From Apostichopus japonicus (taxonomy: Eukaryota; Echinodermata; Holothuroidea; Aspidochirotida; Stichopodidae): 64,000 nt of DNA. Below are positions 49,301 through 61,004 of this stretch, one piece after another; position 1 is the first letter of the stretch, and each line of letters begins with the position of its first letter. The notes under the pieces were generated by a model, which had not been told where the DNA came from, did no database searches, and saw nothing but the letters and a program-made list of their open reading frames with translations. Where the stretch lies: the NCBI RefSeq assembly GCF_037975245.1, contig NC_092570.1, positions 4,620,001 through 4,684,000 of the forward strand, read 5' to 3'. The position numbers were made by a program, and so were the translations under genes.

Positions 49301-52300
49301 TCTTTGGTATCCTTGCTGCATCTCTTCTTCTGATCTTTCATCTTAGCCTCCCATCTTTTCTCCAGCTCGTTTCTCTCATCCTCTAAAGAGGCTCTCGCCT
49401 CTTGAAGCTGTCCAAAGAGAAAATGAGATGATGATCGCATTGTGAAAGGAAGACACTAGACACATTATACCATACAGTTAATAATGTAAATTTTATATTG
49501 ACTGTCAACAAAGAAACAGAAAAGTGACGCCTTTTGAATTGAGATAAGTACACTACTACCACAAATTTTGAAGTGAACCTGAAAAAAGGGAAACATTTTG
49601 AAGAATTTATCAAGAGATACACGGCCATCATGTAGTACATGAATATAGATAATAAAAACTATTGAGACCCACAGGCATGCCCACATTAATGCGTGTGTGT
49701 ACATGTGTGTGTGGGTGTGTGTATGTTTGTGTGTATGTATATATGTACGCGTGTATCTATGTATGTACATGTATGCATGTTCACGTATGTACAATCAGCA
49801 GAATGTTCCATATTATGAGCCTACTGAAGTGTTAAAATGTCCGCAGCAAGGGTGGGCACAAAGCTGCACTTGCAAGCCACTATAACATTCACAACCCATT
49901 TGCAGGCTGCAACACTTCAAGACAATAACAGAAAAATGACAATATATGGGAACTGAAAGATTGGAAAGTTTAACATGGCCAATGTCCATCCATTATGTTG
50001 AAATATCTTATCACAGTTAGGCTCGCCCTTTATGCACACTCCCTTCATTGTTTCATTTGATTTATGGTGTTGGTGTTTATGAATTACATGAATGGATTTG
50101 ATTTATGAATTTTATGAAATTTGTGATTCATGCATGTCAACAAAAATATTATAGGATTCCACAGGCTGCATATTAATAGAGTTAAAAAAACCATTTATGC
50201 TGCTGGCAGAAAATTTTTTTTGCATTCAGCTCACTGGCCAAGTTTTGCCCACTTGTGGCTCACAGCAAGCTAAACAAACTTGATAACATTTATGGTGTTT
50301 GCCGTCCACATGAACATCCTTTTTTTCTCAACTGAGATCCATAATATCTTAAAGGGAGCATTTTGAGTATTACTTTGATAAGTGGGCATTGATCTTTGCA
50401 AAAGACTATATTTTGAAGACACCATCCAGTCATTAAACTAATGGTGGGTGACCTCTGACCTTACCTTCTCTTCATATTCTTCTTTCATTTGCTTCATCTC
50501 CGAGTGCTGTTTCTTTATTAATTTCCTCTGCTCTGCGATTTCATCTTCATCTACCAGAGTACCAAGATTTGACCTTTTGCCTAAAATTTGTAATCAAAGA
50601 CAGTAAATTCATGCAATTTAATTTTGCATGAACAGAAAGTCGATTTTAGATTATTTGCGAACACTTTGAAGGAAAACAAAGATGTTATCTTCAAGTCATT
50701 CTCGCTAATCACAGTGTTAAAAAATTATATCCCATTATTTGGAGAGTTTTAATGAGACCTTTTGTCTTTACAGTCCAGTTGGAGTCACTACCCGTGATAT
50801 ATCTTTCTCTCACTGGACTCTCATTGAGTCTACCCACTATATTATCTCTATGGTGGATATCTGTCTCTAACTAGACTCTCATTGAGTCTAGCCACTGTAT
50901 TATCTTTATGATGGATATCTGACTCTTGAATGTCATTGAGTCTATCACCGTATTATCTCTATTGTGGATATCTGACTCTAACTGGACTATCATTGAGCCT
51001 AGCCACTGTTTTACCTCTATGGTGGAAAAAATTCACAAACTTTCCTTTTTCACGTCACTGTTGAAATTACTTACAGCATTGTAATGTGTACAAACTACCC
51101 AACCTCTCAGTTGGATGTCTTCAGCAGAAAGTTTTAACTCCTGAGTAAATAGAAGGGATTGTTTTTTTTTTCACAGTCCCCCCCCCCAAATTGTTCTATT
51201 AAGGATCTTTGGATGGCCACATGTGTCTGTCGTCCTAAACTTCATTTTTTGTTAGCCTAAATGATTAGAATAATTCAGCTCCATGGGGTTACTTACCTAA
51301 CTTTGACTGTAGGTCTTCAAGAGCAGCCTGAGAGACAGAGTGGTTATCATGCATTTCTTTCATCTCTTTTAAAAACATTGACTGCATTTTCTCCATCTCA
51401 GCCTGTTGATGAAAGAAGTCATTTAGCATATTTAACAAGAAAACAAAGCATGGCAAGATTTTCACAATATTTTACAATAGTCATTTTTTATAGCCATTAT
51501 AGGTAAAAGAGTTATCCATGCAACAGCAGGGTTAGTCACGAGGAATAAAGAAAATGTCAACCCTGTGTAACAGGATCAACCCTTTCCCCTTTTTCCTTAA
51601 CACTACTAGTAATATGTTATTTGATTTTATAATGAAAATTAACATTCTGACACAATTAACAAACAAAAATGTAGTGCAACAAACAAATAAACTGAAATGA
51701 TCATGAAATGAATAATAATGCACCTCAACATCCATAGTGAATATTTCAGTAATTCATGATTTTACAAGTTTCCATGACAACATAAAAATAGGACAAGAAT
51801 GTAATGAACCATTACACCTCAACATTCATAGTGAATATTTTAGTTATCCATGACTTTACATGTCTCCATGACAACACATGAATGGGACAAGAATCTACTG
51901 AACCATAACAAAATTGATCTTACCCCAATACTACTCAACTAATGTAATGATTGAATCAAGTAGACTTCACCTGAAATTTATCAGTGTAGTGTGACTAGGA
52001 CACAACCAAAGCATGTACTGGTATCACAAGGCCACAAGTTCCATGTACAATTACAGTTGAAACATGCAAGAATGTTTAACCAGTTTAAAACTGCAAAGGT
52101 TGACTATGCAACGACACAAACTGTTAGAGTCTTATAATTTGTGGCTTTTTTTTTTAATTTGCTAACCTTGTGGTTCTCACTTTGCTCTTTTTTCCACTTA
52201 ACAAATTCACTCCTCATCGCTTCTTCTTGAGCAGTCAGTTCTGCCTTTTCCTGTTTAGAGAATAATTAATGACGCAAAACGATAAGAAACAAACTTTTAT

Positions 52301-55300
52301 TACACGAAAATGCACCCACATACTTGAAACCTCTTACATACTGATGGCAAAATGTGCTATGCTGATCATAAACTTACCAGGTACAGACATTTCCAATACA
52401 TCTTAATTTATGATAACTTTACATAAAATGCCTTCTGGCTAGAGCAGAACTAAATTTGTGTAATTTGATTATCTTCAAAAGTGTAAAAAAAAAAAAAGGT
52501 TCACATTCCTGAGCAAAGTACTTGCTAGTGATGTCAGCATATTCAAATGTGATAATTATACATACTACCTTTAAGCATATGATGGCATAAAAAAAAATAA
52601 CTTTCTGTGATAGCAAACCACATTTAAACTCTACATTTCTTTTCCAATATGTGCTATGAATGAAGGTAAGGGGAGGGGGAGGGGGAGGGGGAGGGGGAGG
52701 GGAGTGAAAGGGGGGAGTTGGAGGGAAGAAGGAGATATTTAAAGAATGGTTTTGAGTTTCTACCTCTTGCTCTTGTTTCTGCCTTTCCAATTGTTCTTTT
52801 AATCTGCCTCTCTCTTCTACCAGCTGTGACTGAGTCACCTTCAACCTGTCTTTCAATTCCTCCATCTCGTGCTCCAACTTCTCCCGCATCTCGTCCATCT
52901 TCTTCATCTCGGTCTGAGATTCATGAGGGTGGGCACCCTGCGAGACATACTCTGGGTGTTTTCGAAGGAGATGGGACTGCAGGAAGGCAGCCTGCGTGAA
53001 CGCTTTGGGACAGTATGCACACTAGGAAGAGAATGAATGATACAGACAAGTTAGAACATGTTACATACAGAAATACTTACAAGGCAGGACCTGGTCTTGA
53101 AGGTTTGTTGCCATCTGCATTTTTCATTCGTAAAAGTTGTCAAAATGTGGGGAAATATAATCCCCATCATGATTGTCTGACAGTTAATTGCACAATAGTT
53201 AAATCAAAAATATATAATTTAAACCGTTGGGTAAATTATTCTTGTGGTAATGTTTAGAACCGGAATGTATGATGCCGCTTTAATTCGCAACAATACAAGT
53301 AAACGTTCACACCTGTCATTCTGATTCCTTGTAAGACAAATCACTCATACTGAATAAAGAAACCATAAAATTATGATACTGTAAATATTAACCACAAGTG
53401 GCTATGCATCAAATCTAATAACATACAGGTGGGTGAAGCTCTCATATATTTTCTCATCACCACCTTCAAAACCATTTTGAATATTGGTGGATGGAATAGT
53501 AACATTTGAGAAAACATTTCCAAGGATAAGATGCTAAACAATTTAAGCTGTCATTCCAAGCTTACTTTCAGATATGCTCATCAATGTTACTTGTAAGCTT
53601 ACTGATACTTGGCAAACCTTTTCATTTATGTATGGAAGGACAATGTGAGTATGTATGAGTCACGTGAGTAGTGAATCATTTCATGTCCATTGCAATGTTG
53701 AATGTTGAATTGTTCAGAGGCTACTCTAATGAATGGTACTGTACATTTACAGAATGTTTCCTGCAATAGCTCTGTCCATTACTGTTTGTATAAATTAACA
53801 TATTATGCCATAATAAAAGCATATAACAATGCACTCTAGTTGCTTAACATAATCAACATTCACTGTTTGCATAAGTTTTCAAGTTGTTAATTACTAAGAA
53901 GAAAATGTGACCAGACTACCAGATGTTTATATTTGAATGGATTCAGCAATAACTAACTAACCTTGGTGAAAACAATCTAGGAACCTTAATTGATCAATTA
54001 CAGTCCTACATCAAATAGAATCCATGAAGGTGAGTATCAGTATAGGTAACTCTGTTAGAATCCATGACGGTGAGTATCAGTATAGGTAACTCTGTTAGCA
54101 TCCATGAGAGCGAGTATTAGTATAGGCAACTCTGTTAGAATCCATGAGGGTGAGTATCAGTATAGGTAACTCTGTTAGAATCCATGAGGGTGAGTATCAG
54201 TATAGGTAACTCTGTTAGAATCCATGAGAGTGAGTATTAGTATAGGTAACTATGTTAGAATCCATGACGGTGAGTATCAGTATAGGTAAATCTGTTAGCA
54301 TCCTTGACAGTGAGTATCAGTTTAGGTAACTCTGTTAGGATCCATGAGGGTGAGTATCAGTATAGGTAACTCTGTTAGCATCCATGAGGGTGAGTATCAG
54401 TATAGGTAACTCTGTTAGAATCCATGAGGGTGAGTATCAGTATAGGTAACTCTGTTAAAATCCATGAGGGTGAGTATCAGTATAGGTAACTCTGTTAAAA
54501 TCCATGAGGGTGAGTATCAGTATAGGTAACTCTGTTAGAATCCATGAGAATGAGTATCAGTATAGGTAACTCCGTTAGAATCCATGAGGATGAGTATCAG
54601 TATAGGTAACTCTGTTAGAATCCATGAGAGTGAGTATCAGTATAGGTAACTCTGTTAGAATCCATGAGGGTGAGTATCAGTATAGGTAACTCTGTTAAAA
54701 TCCATGAGGGTGAGTATCAGTATAGGTAACTCTGTTAGAATCCATGAGGGTGAGTATTAGTATAAGTAACACCATTAAAATCCATGAGGGTGAGTATCAG
54801 TATAGGTAACTCTGTTAAAATCCATTAGGGTGAGTATCAGTATAAGCAACTCTGTTAGAACCCATTGAGGGTGAGTATCAGTATAGGTAACTCTGTTAAA
54901 ATCCATGAGGGTGAGTATAAGTATAGGTAACTCTGTTAGAATCCATGAGGGTGAGAATCAGTATAGATAACAACTCTGTTAAAATCCACGAGGGTGAGTA
55001 CCAGTATAGGTAACTCTGTTAGAATCCATCAGTGTGAGTAACAGTATAGGTAACAACTCTGTTTGAATCCATTAGGGTGAGTATCAGTATAGGTAACTCT
55101 GTTAGAATCTATTAGGGTGGGTATCAGTATAGGTAACTCTGTTAGAATCCATAAGGGTGAGTATCAGTATAGGTAACACTTTAAGAATATGAGTATGGAC
55201 TCAATACAAGTCTGTTGGCACAAAATAGCACCAGCTTCTCTGAAGGGATGCAGCACCTCTATTGAGACTAATGTAACCTACATATACTAACAATGTAAAA

Positions 55301-57316
55301 ATAACAATGCATTTTGTGTTTAAATCAATTAGCATGGTGGAAAATGGCACCTGGCATAGAGAATCAGCCTATTTATTGCTCACCTGATGATAATTATTAA
55401 CGCCTGACTGTATCAGATTCTGCTGAGCCTTCAGGAGTTTCTTCCGTTTATGACTCTCTTGTTTGACTTTGTAGAGCTGTTCAGTTATGACCTCAACTTC
55501 CTTTCTTCTCTCCTCCTCTCGCTGATGAAAAGTGGATGCCTCCTCCTTGAGGGATTGAACGGTTTCCGTAAAATAATCTTGTGTGTGCTGTAAAAAGGAA
55601 TGTTAAGAACAGCTGAGGAATGATAGCTCAATAAACTGGAATACATTGATTTGAAAGAGGGGGGGGGGGGGGAGGGAGAACTAACATAAAGACCATGAAT
55701 TATTATACTAACGAACATGACAACCAATTGTAACCATGACATCCACTGGGAGGGAACTGCCCCCTTCACTATTGTGAAATTTTCTTTAAACTAACGTTAG
55801 CTCCAAAAATCATTTTGATTATAACAGGGTGCATAGTGGAAAATTATTAAAGCACACTCCACATGCATCCTGCCAACCCACATCCTACCACACAACCCTA
55901 ACCCCTCCCCACCCCAATTTTGAGAAATCCTGGATCCAGCAACTGTCCATTAAGATGTCCTTGGACAGACTGGTCATGAACTGTACAACTATATGATCTT
56001 GTTGTGATTACAAATGAAAATGGTACCTGGAAACTATGTACAGAGACCGACAATAGAAATTTGTAATGAATAACACATATCGCTAACATCACCATCAATT
56101 TTCAGCTGCATGTTCATTCAATGTAATTACTTATGTTCACATAAAGATCAATCGAATTAGATCGATTAATCAATCATCAAAATTCTGCTCATAGAAAGAG
56201 TTGATCCTCACATTAAATTGAGAAAAATCTGCTTGTCCTTCAACTTAAATGTATGACACATATTAGGTGTTCTTGTGTACTTCATCTCCCTAAAATTTCT
56301 CTCCTCCTCTTTCCTCTACTCCTCTCCCCCTCCCTCCTCCCTCCCTCCTCTCCCCCCCCCCACCAAGCAGAAGATGAAAAGATATGTATGACCCCATGCA
56401 GCTGTCACCTTGAACATGAAGAAAAGGATCTTAAACGGCTTCATATCATCTTAAGCATCTAAAGCACCACCCAGCTCATATACATTTCTCATTGGGCATT
56501 TTCCAAGAGGAAGAGCCCTCCGTAGCCCAAAAAACATCAAGCACTATCTAACTGACCTCCACAGAAACTAAAAGTCACTTTCAGATTAGAAAAGACCCTG
56601 TGAAAGCTTACCACAAGGTATTGTATGATTAACTGTGACATCTTAAATACTTTCAGGAAGTTCTGGTCCACAATCCTGGTATCTACTTCTTCTTCAATGT
56701 CACAGTACGCTATACTGGATATGTTCTCTCTCAGTACTTCAACATCGAGGGTTCTTGTGAGATGGTCAATATTCACTGAAGCTATGAGAGATAGAAGGGA
56801 TAAAAATTGACTAAAATTCTCAGATTTTTAAAACTCCCAAGTCCTAAAAGCTTAAGGCTACAAAAGGTTAGCTTTCCCTCTAATGAGGTTCAAAATTTCA
56901 GAAATTTGGTAATTAATTTAATTAAAGCATTACTTATATCTGTAACAAAAGTGTCTGAAACATTTGATGTTGAAATGTAAGAAGTGACATAAAAGGATAT
57001 CAAACATTTGTCACTACAGCCCTTATAAAATGGAGTGGGTAATTCCCTTAATGGATGAAACTGTGGGAATGGTTGTTACTCTGTGTAGATAATACTCGGC
57101 GTAGAAGATACACAATCTAAACTCAGTCATATCCCTGTCTGATAACATTTACTTACCAATTTTTCTCCAATCAATTCTCTCTTTTCTCCTATTTAAGACA
57201 AATCCTGTATTTCCCCCTTGTCTGGGGACATGGCTGCCATACCCATTGGGTACACCACCATTAGCAACGCCATGGCTGTCATAGCCCGCACGGGGACTGG
57301 AAGCATAACCATTCAT
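40346..57316 (-). CDS. DZIP1: DZIP1/Iguana-type zinc-finger coiled-coil protein
   Basis: Basal-body/centrosome protein needed for cilium assembly and Hedgehog signalling in vertebrates (zebrafish iguana). Exons 5' to 3': 57157-57316, 56612-56775, 55384-55587, 52764-53021, 52167-52250, 51297-51402, 50465-50580, 49195-49407, 48241-48315, 47553-47661, 46841-46932, 46021-46210, 44741-45083, 44119-44311, 43401-43514, 42791-42949, 41916-42028, 40969-41048, 40346-40446; 957 codons plus stop, phases all fit. Residues 46-108 match the Dzip-like N-terminal domain (IDWRKI-VNIDHLTRTLD, CDIEEE, MSQLIIQYL). One C2H2 finger: C177, C180, H193, H198 in CAYCPKAFTQAAFLQSHLLRKH-type sequence. Heptad-rich Lys/Glu coiled coil from about 210 to 470. 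Then a Ser/Pro/Arg-rich region (exon 44741-45083), acidic segments (exons 44119-44311 and 43401-43514, with DSDWDSEDISALDE) and a tail VSVTDFDDDDDLDLSDF. DZIP1 versus DZIP1L cannot be decided; a pre-duplication ortholog of both is likely. Confidence 0.94.
40653..40890. repeat. Dispersed repeat copy B with tRNA-like segment
   Basis: Contains ggttaggctgaccagcctac and a second diverged copy near 40711, followed by the same downstream order as 39508-39660. Its end, gatagcccatttggcagagc, resembles a tRNA A-box region and ggcttccaagcc a weak B box. This points to a tRNA-derived SINE, but no intact tRNA fold is present. It lies in the last DZIP1 intron. Confidence 0.5.
43727..43950 (+). repeat. SINE-like dispersed repeat, copy 1
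   Basis: Shares with 45150-45375 the words aaattggatagca, catccaggaga, catc-gaaatg and ccaaaatggtaa/ccaaatggtaag. Located in the DZIP1 intron between exons 44119-44311 and 43401-43514. Confidence 0.5.
45150..45375 (+). repeat. SINE-like dispersed repeat, copy 2, with B-box-like site
   Basis: Reads gtgcataaaggcagtggtat, then ggttgtggattcaagcc, whose GATTCAAGCC fits an RNA polymerase III B box, then the body shared with 43727-43950. A tRNA-derived SINE is the likely explanation. It lies in the DZIP1 intron between exons 46021-46210 and 44741-45083. Confidence 0.5.
45695..45995. repeat. (CAY)n trinucleotide microsatellite
   Basis: About 300 bp of cat/cac triplets (atg/gtg on the gene strand), ending about 25 bp from the donor of DZIP1 exon 46021-46210. 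Six-frame open frames of poly-His/Thr/Ser/Met/Val here are artefacts. Confidence 0.92.
48429..48545. repeat. Tandem GTAGGTAGCAA 11-mer repeat
   Basis: About nine copies of (g)taggtagcaa with variable spacers; the longer unit ggtagcaacttcactgtag appears twice. Located in the DZIP1 intron upstream (gene sense) of exon 48241-48315. Confidence 0.85.
49689..49765. repeat. (GT)n / GTAT microsatellite
   Basis: Alternating gtgtgt and gtatgtat runs in the DZIP1 intron between exons 50465-50580 and 49195-49407. No coding role. Confidence 0.85.
50802..51028. repeat. ~58-bp tandem repeat, four copies
   Basis: Units contain ctctaactggactctcattg, agtctagccactgtattatc and tctatggtggatatctg. Copies differ by substitutions and one deletion. 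Located in the DZIP1 intron between exons 51297-51402 and 50465-50580. Confidence 0.85.
51727..51905. repeat. ~103-bp tandem duplication
   Basis: Two copies share caacatccatagtgaatatt, ttacatgtctccatgacaac and gggacaagaat. Intronic in DZIP1. Confidence 0.75.
52671..52702. repeat. (GGGGGA)n microsatellite
   Basis: Five or six gggggag units about 60 bp from the donor of DZIP1 zinc-finger exon 52764-53021. The gene-strand transcript is C/T-rich here. Confidence 0.85.
54012..55180. repeat. 40-bp minisatellite, about 29 copies
   Basis: Unit (plus strand): tccatgagggtgagtatcag followed by tataggtaactctgttagaa. Copies are highly alike with scattered substitutions and a few short insertions, mainly in the right third. 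It fills 1.17 kb of the DZIP1 intron between exons 55384-55587 and 52764-53021. Read on the gene strand each unit carries TTCTAACAG, similar to a branch site plus AG acceptor. Confidence 0.95.
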
Positions 57317-57348
57317 TTTAATCAAGACAAAATTAGTAAGCCATATTG
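57317..57348 (-). other. DZIP1: 5' UTR part of the DZIP1 first coding exon
   Basis: On the gene strand TTCCATTACAG, a good acceptor, ends just before this stretch, which leads into ATG at 57316. This indicates at least one upstream non-coding exon. Confidence 0.6.
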
Positions 57349-57837
57349 CTGTAATGGAAAAGAAAAAAGAATTTTAATGTATCAATGTGAATCCATGCTA
57401 CATAGTTAAACAGAACTTTCACATAAATAATAAAGAACTTTGAAGGAAATTAAAACTACAGATCATAGCTTGAAACTCGAGTCTGCATGTCATCTTCCAT
57501 ATCACTGATTGCTTCATATTTACAACATCATGAAAACATGAGTCCACACTAGGCAATGTTATTTTCTTTCTTAACTTATCCAGATCGAAGTAGTGCTAAA
57601 CATTCACCACCAATGACCTAACATCGTGGCAAAGAGGAAGCTCACTTCTTGGGTTTTTACCTTTTTATATGTCTTCAGCATAAGAAACTTATCATATAGA
57701 AAAGATTCAAATCTGCAGAAGGATGCCACCTTGAGGCAGACCAAAAGCCTGATATTTGATCAGAAATATATGCGACATGGCTCCTAAAAGTCTAAGAAAA
57801 ACCTGAATTCCGTACAATCAGGAGCACAGATTGGTAC

Positions 57838-58468
57838 AATTATAGAATACAGGGCCATTCATTAACTCTTCCCAGCATCCGGATGCGCGGATGCGCGGTG
57901 TGTCTGTACATGTCCGTACACGTATGACGCCCTCTAAAATTCTATCACGTATTTCATTTTGACTCCGCATCCGCGCATCCACCCCGGGAGTACTAGGAAT
58001 GGACTTAAATAATTTTCGAAAGTTTCCCCATATACCATCATGTATTTCATTTTGACTCCCTCTAATTTCCATCACGTATTTCATTTTGACTCCGCATCCG
58101 CGCATCCGCGCATCCACCCCGGGAGTACTAGGAATGGACTTATATAATTTTCGAAAAAGTTTCGACATATACCATCACGTATTTCCAATACTGAAAGTCC
58201 CGTATGTACGAAGATATTCCACATCAATAGTGTGTCGTTCTTAAAAGGCATCCGTACATGTGTGACGCCCTCTAAAATTCCACCACAGAAGTACTAGCAA
58301 AGGACTTAGGAAATTTTTGACTCCACATCCACGCATCCGCGCATCCACTCAAAAAGAAAGAACTGGGACTTTGACATATTTTACTCACATACGTACTGGG
58401 GTGAGACTGAGCATCCGCGCATCCGGATGCTCAGATAGTATCATCGAGTGGCCCTGTATTCTATAATT
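57838..58468. mobile_element. 631-bp non-autonomous DNA transposon (MITE) with 20-bp perfect terminal inverted repeats
   Basis: AATTATAGAATACAGGGCCA at 57838-57857 is exactly inverted at 58449-58468. A second perfect inverted pair, AGCATCCGGATGCGCGG (57874-57890) and its complement (58415-58431), lies 36-37 bp inside each end. The inside holds two to three ~125-bp repeats with gcatccgcgcatcc, ccccgggagtactaggaatg and ataattttcgaaa. No transposase ORF. A TA or AC dinucleotide could be the target duplication. It sits in the putative 5' intron of DZIP1. Confidence 0.85.
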
Positions 58469-58641
58469 ACTCCCACAGATTTGCATCCAACGTTTTCGCA
58501 TAACTAATACCTATGTAAAGCTCCAATACACAATGAGCCGTATGACCGTTGGTGATATAATTTGAGGAAATTCATAGAGTTTATCGATAAGTGGCCATCA
58601 AAAACGCATGTGATCATCGAATTATTTCAAAATATTCTTAC

Positions 58642-58730
58642 CTATAATAACCTTTCACAGAATGGTGTGTAGTACTTCATTTTCTTGGTGTAACTAACGA
58701 CGCCGTACAGTTGAACTTCGATCTCTTGGT
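58642..58730 (-). other. DZIP1: Candidate non-coding first exon of DZIP1
   Basis: On the minus strand TTATAG/GTAAGAAT forms a strong donor at 58642/58641, which could pair with the acceptor at 57349. The upstream end is arbitrary; no TATA box is evident. Inferred from splice signals only. Confidence 0.35.
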
Positions 58731-59445
58731 TGGAATTTTAGTGATAAATATTTTTGTTAGGTGACTATTTTGCAATCCCATTTTCTGCTATGTGCTTGGC
58801 TCGTCATCGGCCAGTGGTTTCTCTCCAAGTGTACATTTCACACTCACGTAAGTATACTGCCGCGTTCACACTATCTATCTGATACGATAACTTTTCGTTT
58901 TGGTGAATTTTGTCGGCTTTCCCAATGCCGCATAGGAACTTGCAAGGACATCGTCCCTAGTTGCGGAAAGTTCGCAAGATTTCTTTCCTCGGAGAGTTTT
59001 GGAATGTATGGGATCGGATCGTCAGAGTTACCTTAGTCGGTTAATTGTGGTCTCGAAAATGTGTGAGCAGTCTTGTGAACTTCCCAGGAATGAAATCCCG
59101 GTGCAACTTTCAACTTCCCAGCGCTTTGATGAGAATCATAAATTAAGTAAATAAAATCAATCAATACTCCTTGCAAGTCCGAGCGTCTACAAAAATTACT
59201 CGCAGTATTTAGTTTATAATGAGAATTACTCATTCACTCTTTTAGTACGGCTCACATTGTATAACAGAATTAAATCTCCACGGGGTTGTTTATAAGTTGG
59301 TTTGTGATAATTTGTTAAGGATAGTCACCCAAATGGAATATCCTGGTCACAAAAGAAACACAAGTTCACTATACTGATACCCTCATCGCAGCCTCAGTCC
59401 CCAGTTACATTCTGACCATGCATGAAGTATACTTTTTAAGAAAAA

Positions 59446-59572
59446 GTCGCACAGGAAAGAACCTGGGCACGAAAACCAAACTACCGAACGACTGATCCGC
59501 TCTCAACCCCAGTCCCCTTGCATCGGGACTGTGACTGTGTGATCATCGTCGGGTGTGCATCATCATTCGCCT
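59446..59572 (-). mobile_element. U2-type SINE, copy 2 (head lost)
   Basis: The reverse complement matches the body of the element at 29303-29480: gtgatcacacagtcacagtc-like segment, gagcggatcagtcgttcgg, and gtgcccaggttctttcctg. The U2-like head is missing or too diverged to recognise, consistent with 5' truncation. Confidence 0.65.
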
Positions 59573-60294
59573 CGAAGTATGAAGTATTACCCTACTTCCA
59601 TGCTCTGCCCATGTGGTTATTATGAGGTGCTATTCCTTAGCGCAAAATAACGATTCCTTCGAACCAGCAAAATACCGTTCCTTTATCAATTTCCCTTTCA
59701 ACGAAAAGCTTGGCCAAGCAGCATCCTTGGATAATGCTCCAGTCTCGGAAGCGAGAAAATTAGGCACTTTCCCCCTTGCTGGAATAGAGCAGGCAGCTGC
59801 CACTTGCAGCTTCCTGAATACAGTGCATTTTTAAAAGTGCTGGTGTAATTGTGGGGGGGGGGGGGCGGGGGTACGAATAGATACAATTACGCAATATGTA
59901 CCGTAATTGATTGAATATATATACAATCAGGTGTATTCTCAACATAATAATAACAAGAATTACCGAAAAATATGTAAGCAGTGTTCTTTCCAAAATGCAT
60001 TTTCGAAGATCGCCCCGAGGAACGCTTATTCTTGACAAACGTTAAAAACGAGCCATACTGAAATTATCCTCAGGGTGCTGAAATTTTCATCCAATTCCTA
60101 GATTGCGTTATGGCGATATTAATAGTTCATATCGTTACAGTTTATACCATATGTGAAGTTGAAGCAACCAGGTGGGATAACATAGTTGCACACTTAGATC
60201 GTTTGGATGGGGGGGGGGGAGCTTGGTTGGACATGGTTCCACTGAACTTTGCTATTGGGTTTTGCAGTTATGATTTTTCATACTAGTAATAAAA

Positions 60295-60468
60295 GTCACC
60301 CAAGAAAGAATCTGGGCACGAAAAACAAACAACCGAACGACGGATCCGTTCTCATGCCCTGTCTCCTTCCATTGAGACTGTGACTGTGTGATCATCGTCA
60401 GGGGTGTATGGCACGATTTCCCTACAAGGGGGACATAATGCTACATATGATCTTAAGCCAAATTACTG
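60295..60468 (-). mobile_element. U2-type SINE, copy 3
   Basis: The reverse complement begins ttggcttaagatcatatgta then gcattatgtccccc, corresponding to the U2-like head of copy 1, and continues through the shared body to gggtgacttt. It is full length or nearly so, about 80% like copy 1 by eye. Confidence 0.7.
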
Positions 60469-60664
60469 GGGATTAACGGGGTCAGGTTCTCTTATGCTTC
60501 TTCTCAGAACATTTACATAGTCTATATGCAGACTAGTATATGTTGATGACTAGAAAAGTAGTATATTTTTCATTGACTAGACATGTTTTGTCGGAATGTC
60601 TAATTAAATCACTTTCCATCCATATACTTTATATAGCTAACCCTTCTCCCTTCCCTTGATAGGT

Positions 60665-61004
60665 AGGCGCGTAGCGAAAGGGGGGGGGGCGAAGAGGGCG
60701 ACCGCCCCACCCCTTGAGCAAATTTGTTTGTCATGTTTTTATGATATCGCTAGTAATTTCAAAGTAGAAAATGCTTAGATGCAACTAACAAGGCCTGGGA
60801 AGTGCCATTTCCAGCGATATGGGAGGCACTTTCGGCCAAAATTGTCTTGTACGCTTCACGCCAACTTATGGTGGCGCTACGCTTAGAGAGTTTCCGCTTT
60901 AATACCGTTTATACGGCTCTGATAGTTTCCAGTGCCGAATCTACGGCTCTAATAGTTTGCCTACAGGTTCGCCCCTCCCTTGGCAAATTCCTCGCTACGC
61001 GCCT
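60665..61004. mobile_element. 340-bp MITE-like element with 13-bp terminal inverted repeats
   Basis: AGGCGCGTAGCGA at 60665-60677 is perfectly inverted at 60992-61004. A further G-rich/C-rich pair (ggggggggcgaagaggg against gttcgcccctccctt) lies inside. No ORF. Intergenic, right of DZIP1. Superfamily not assigned. Confidence 0.55.

Noticed and set aside
54012..55180. Regular repeat array resembling CRISPR
   Set aside because: Units are contiguous 40-bp copies without unique spacers, in an animal intron; it is a minisatellite.
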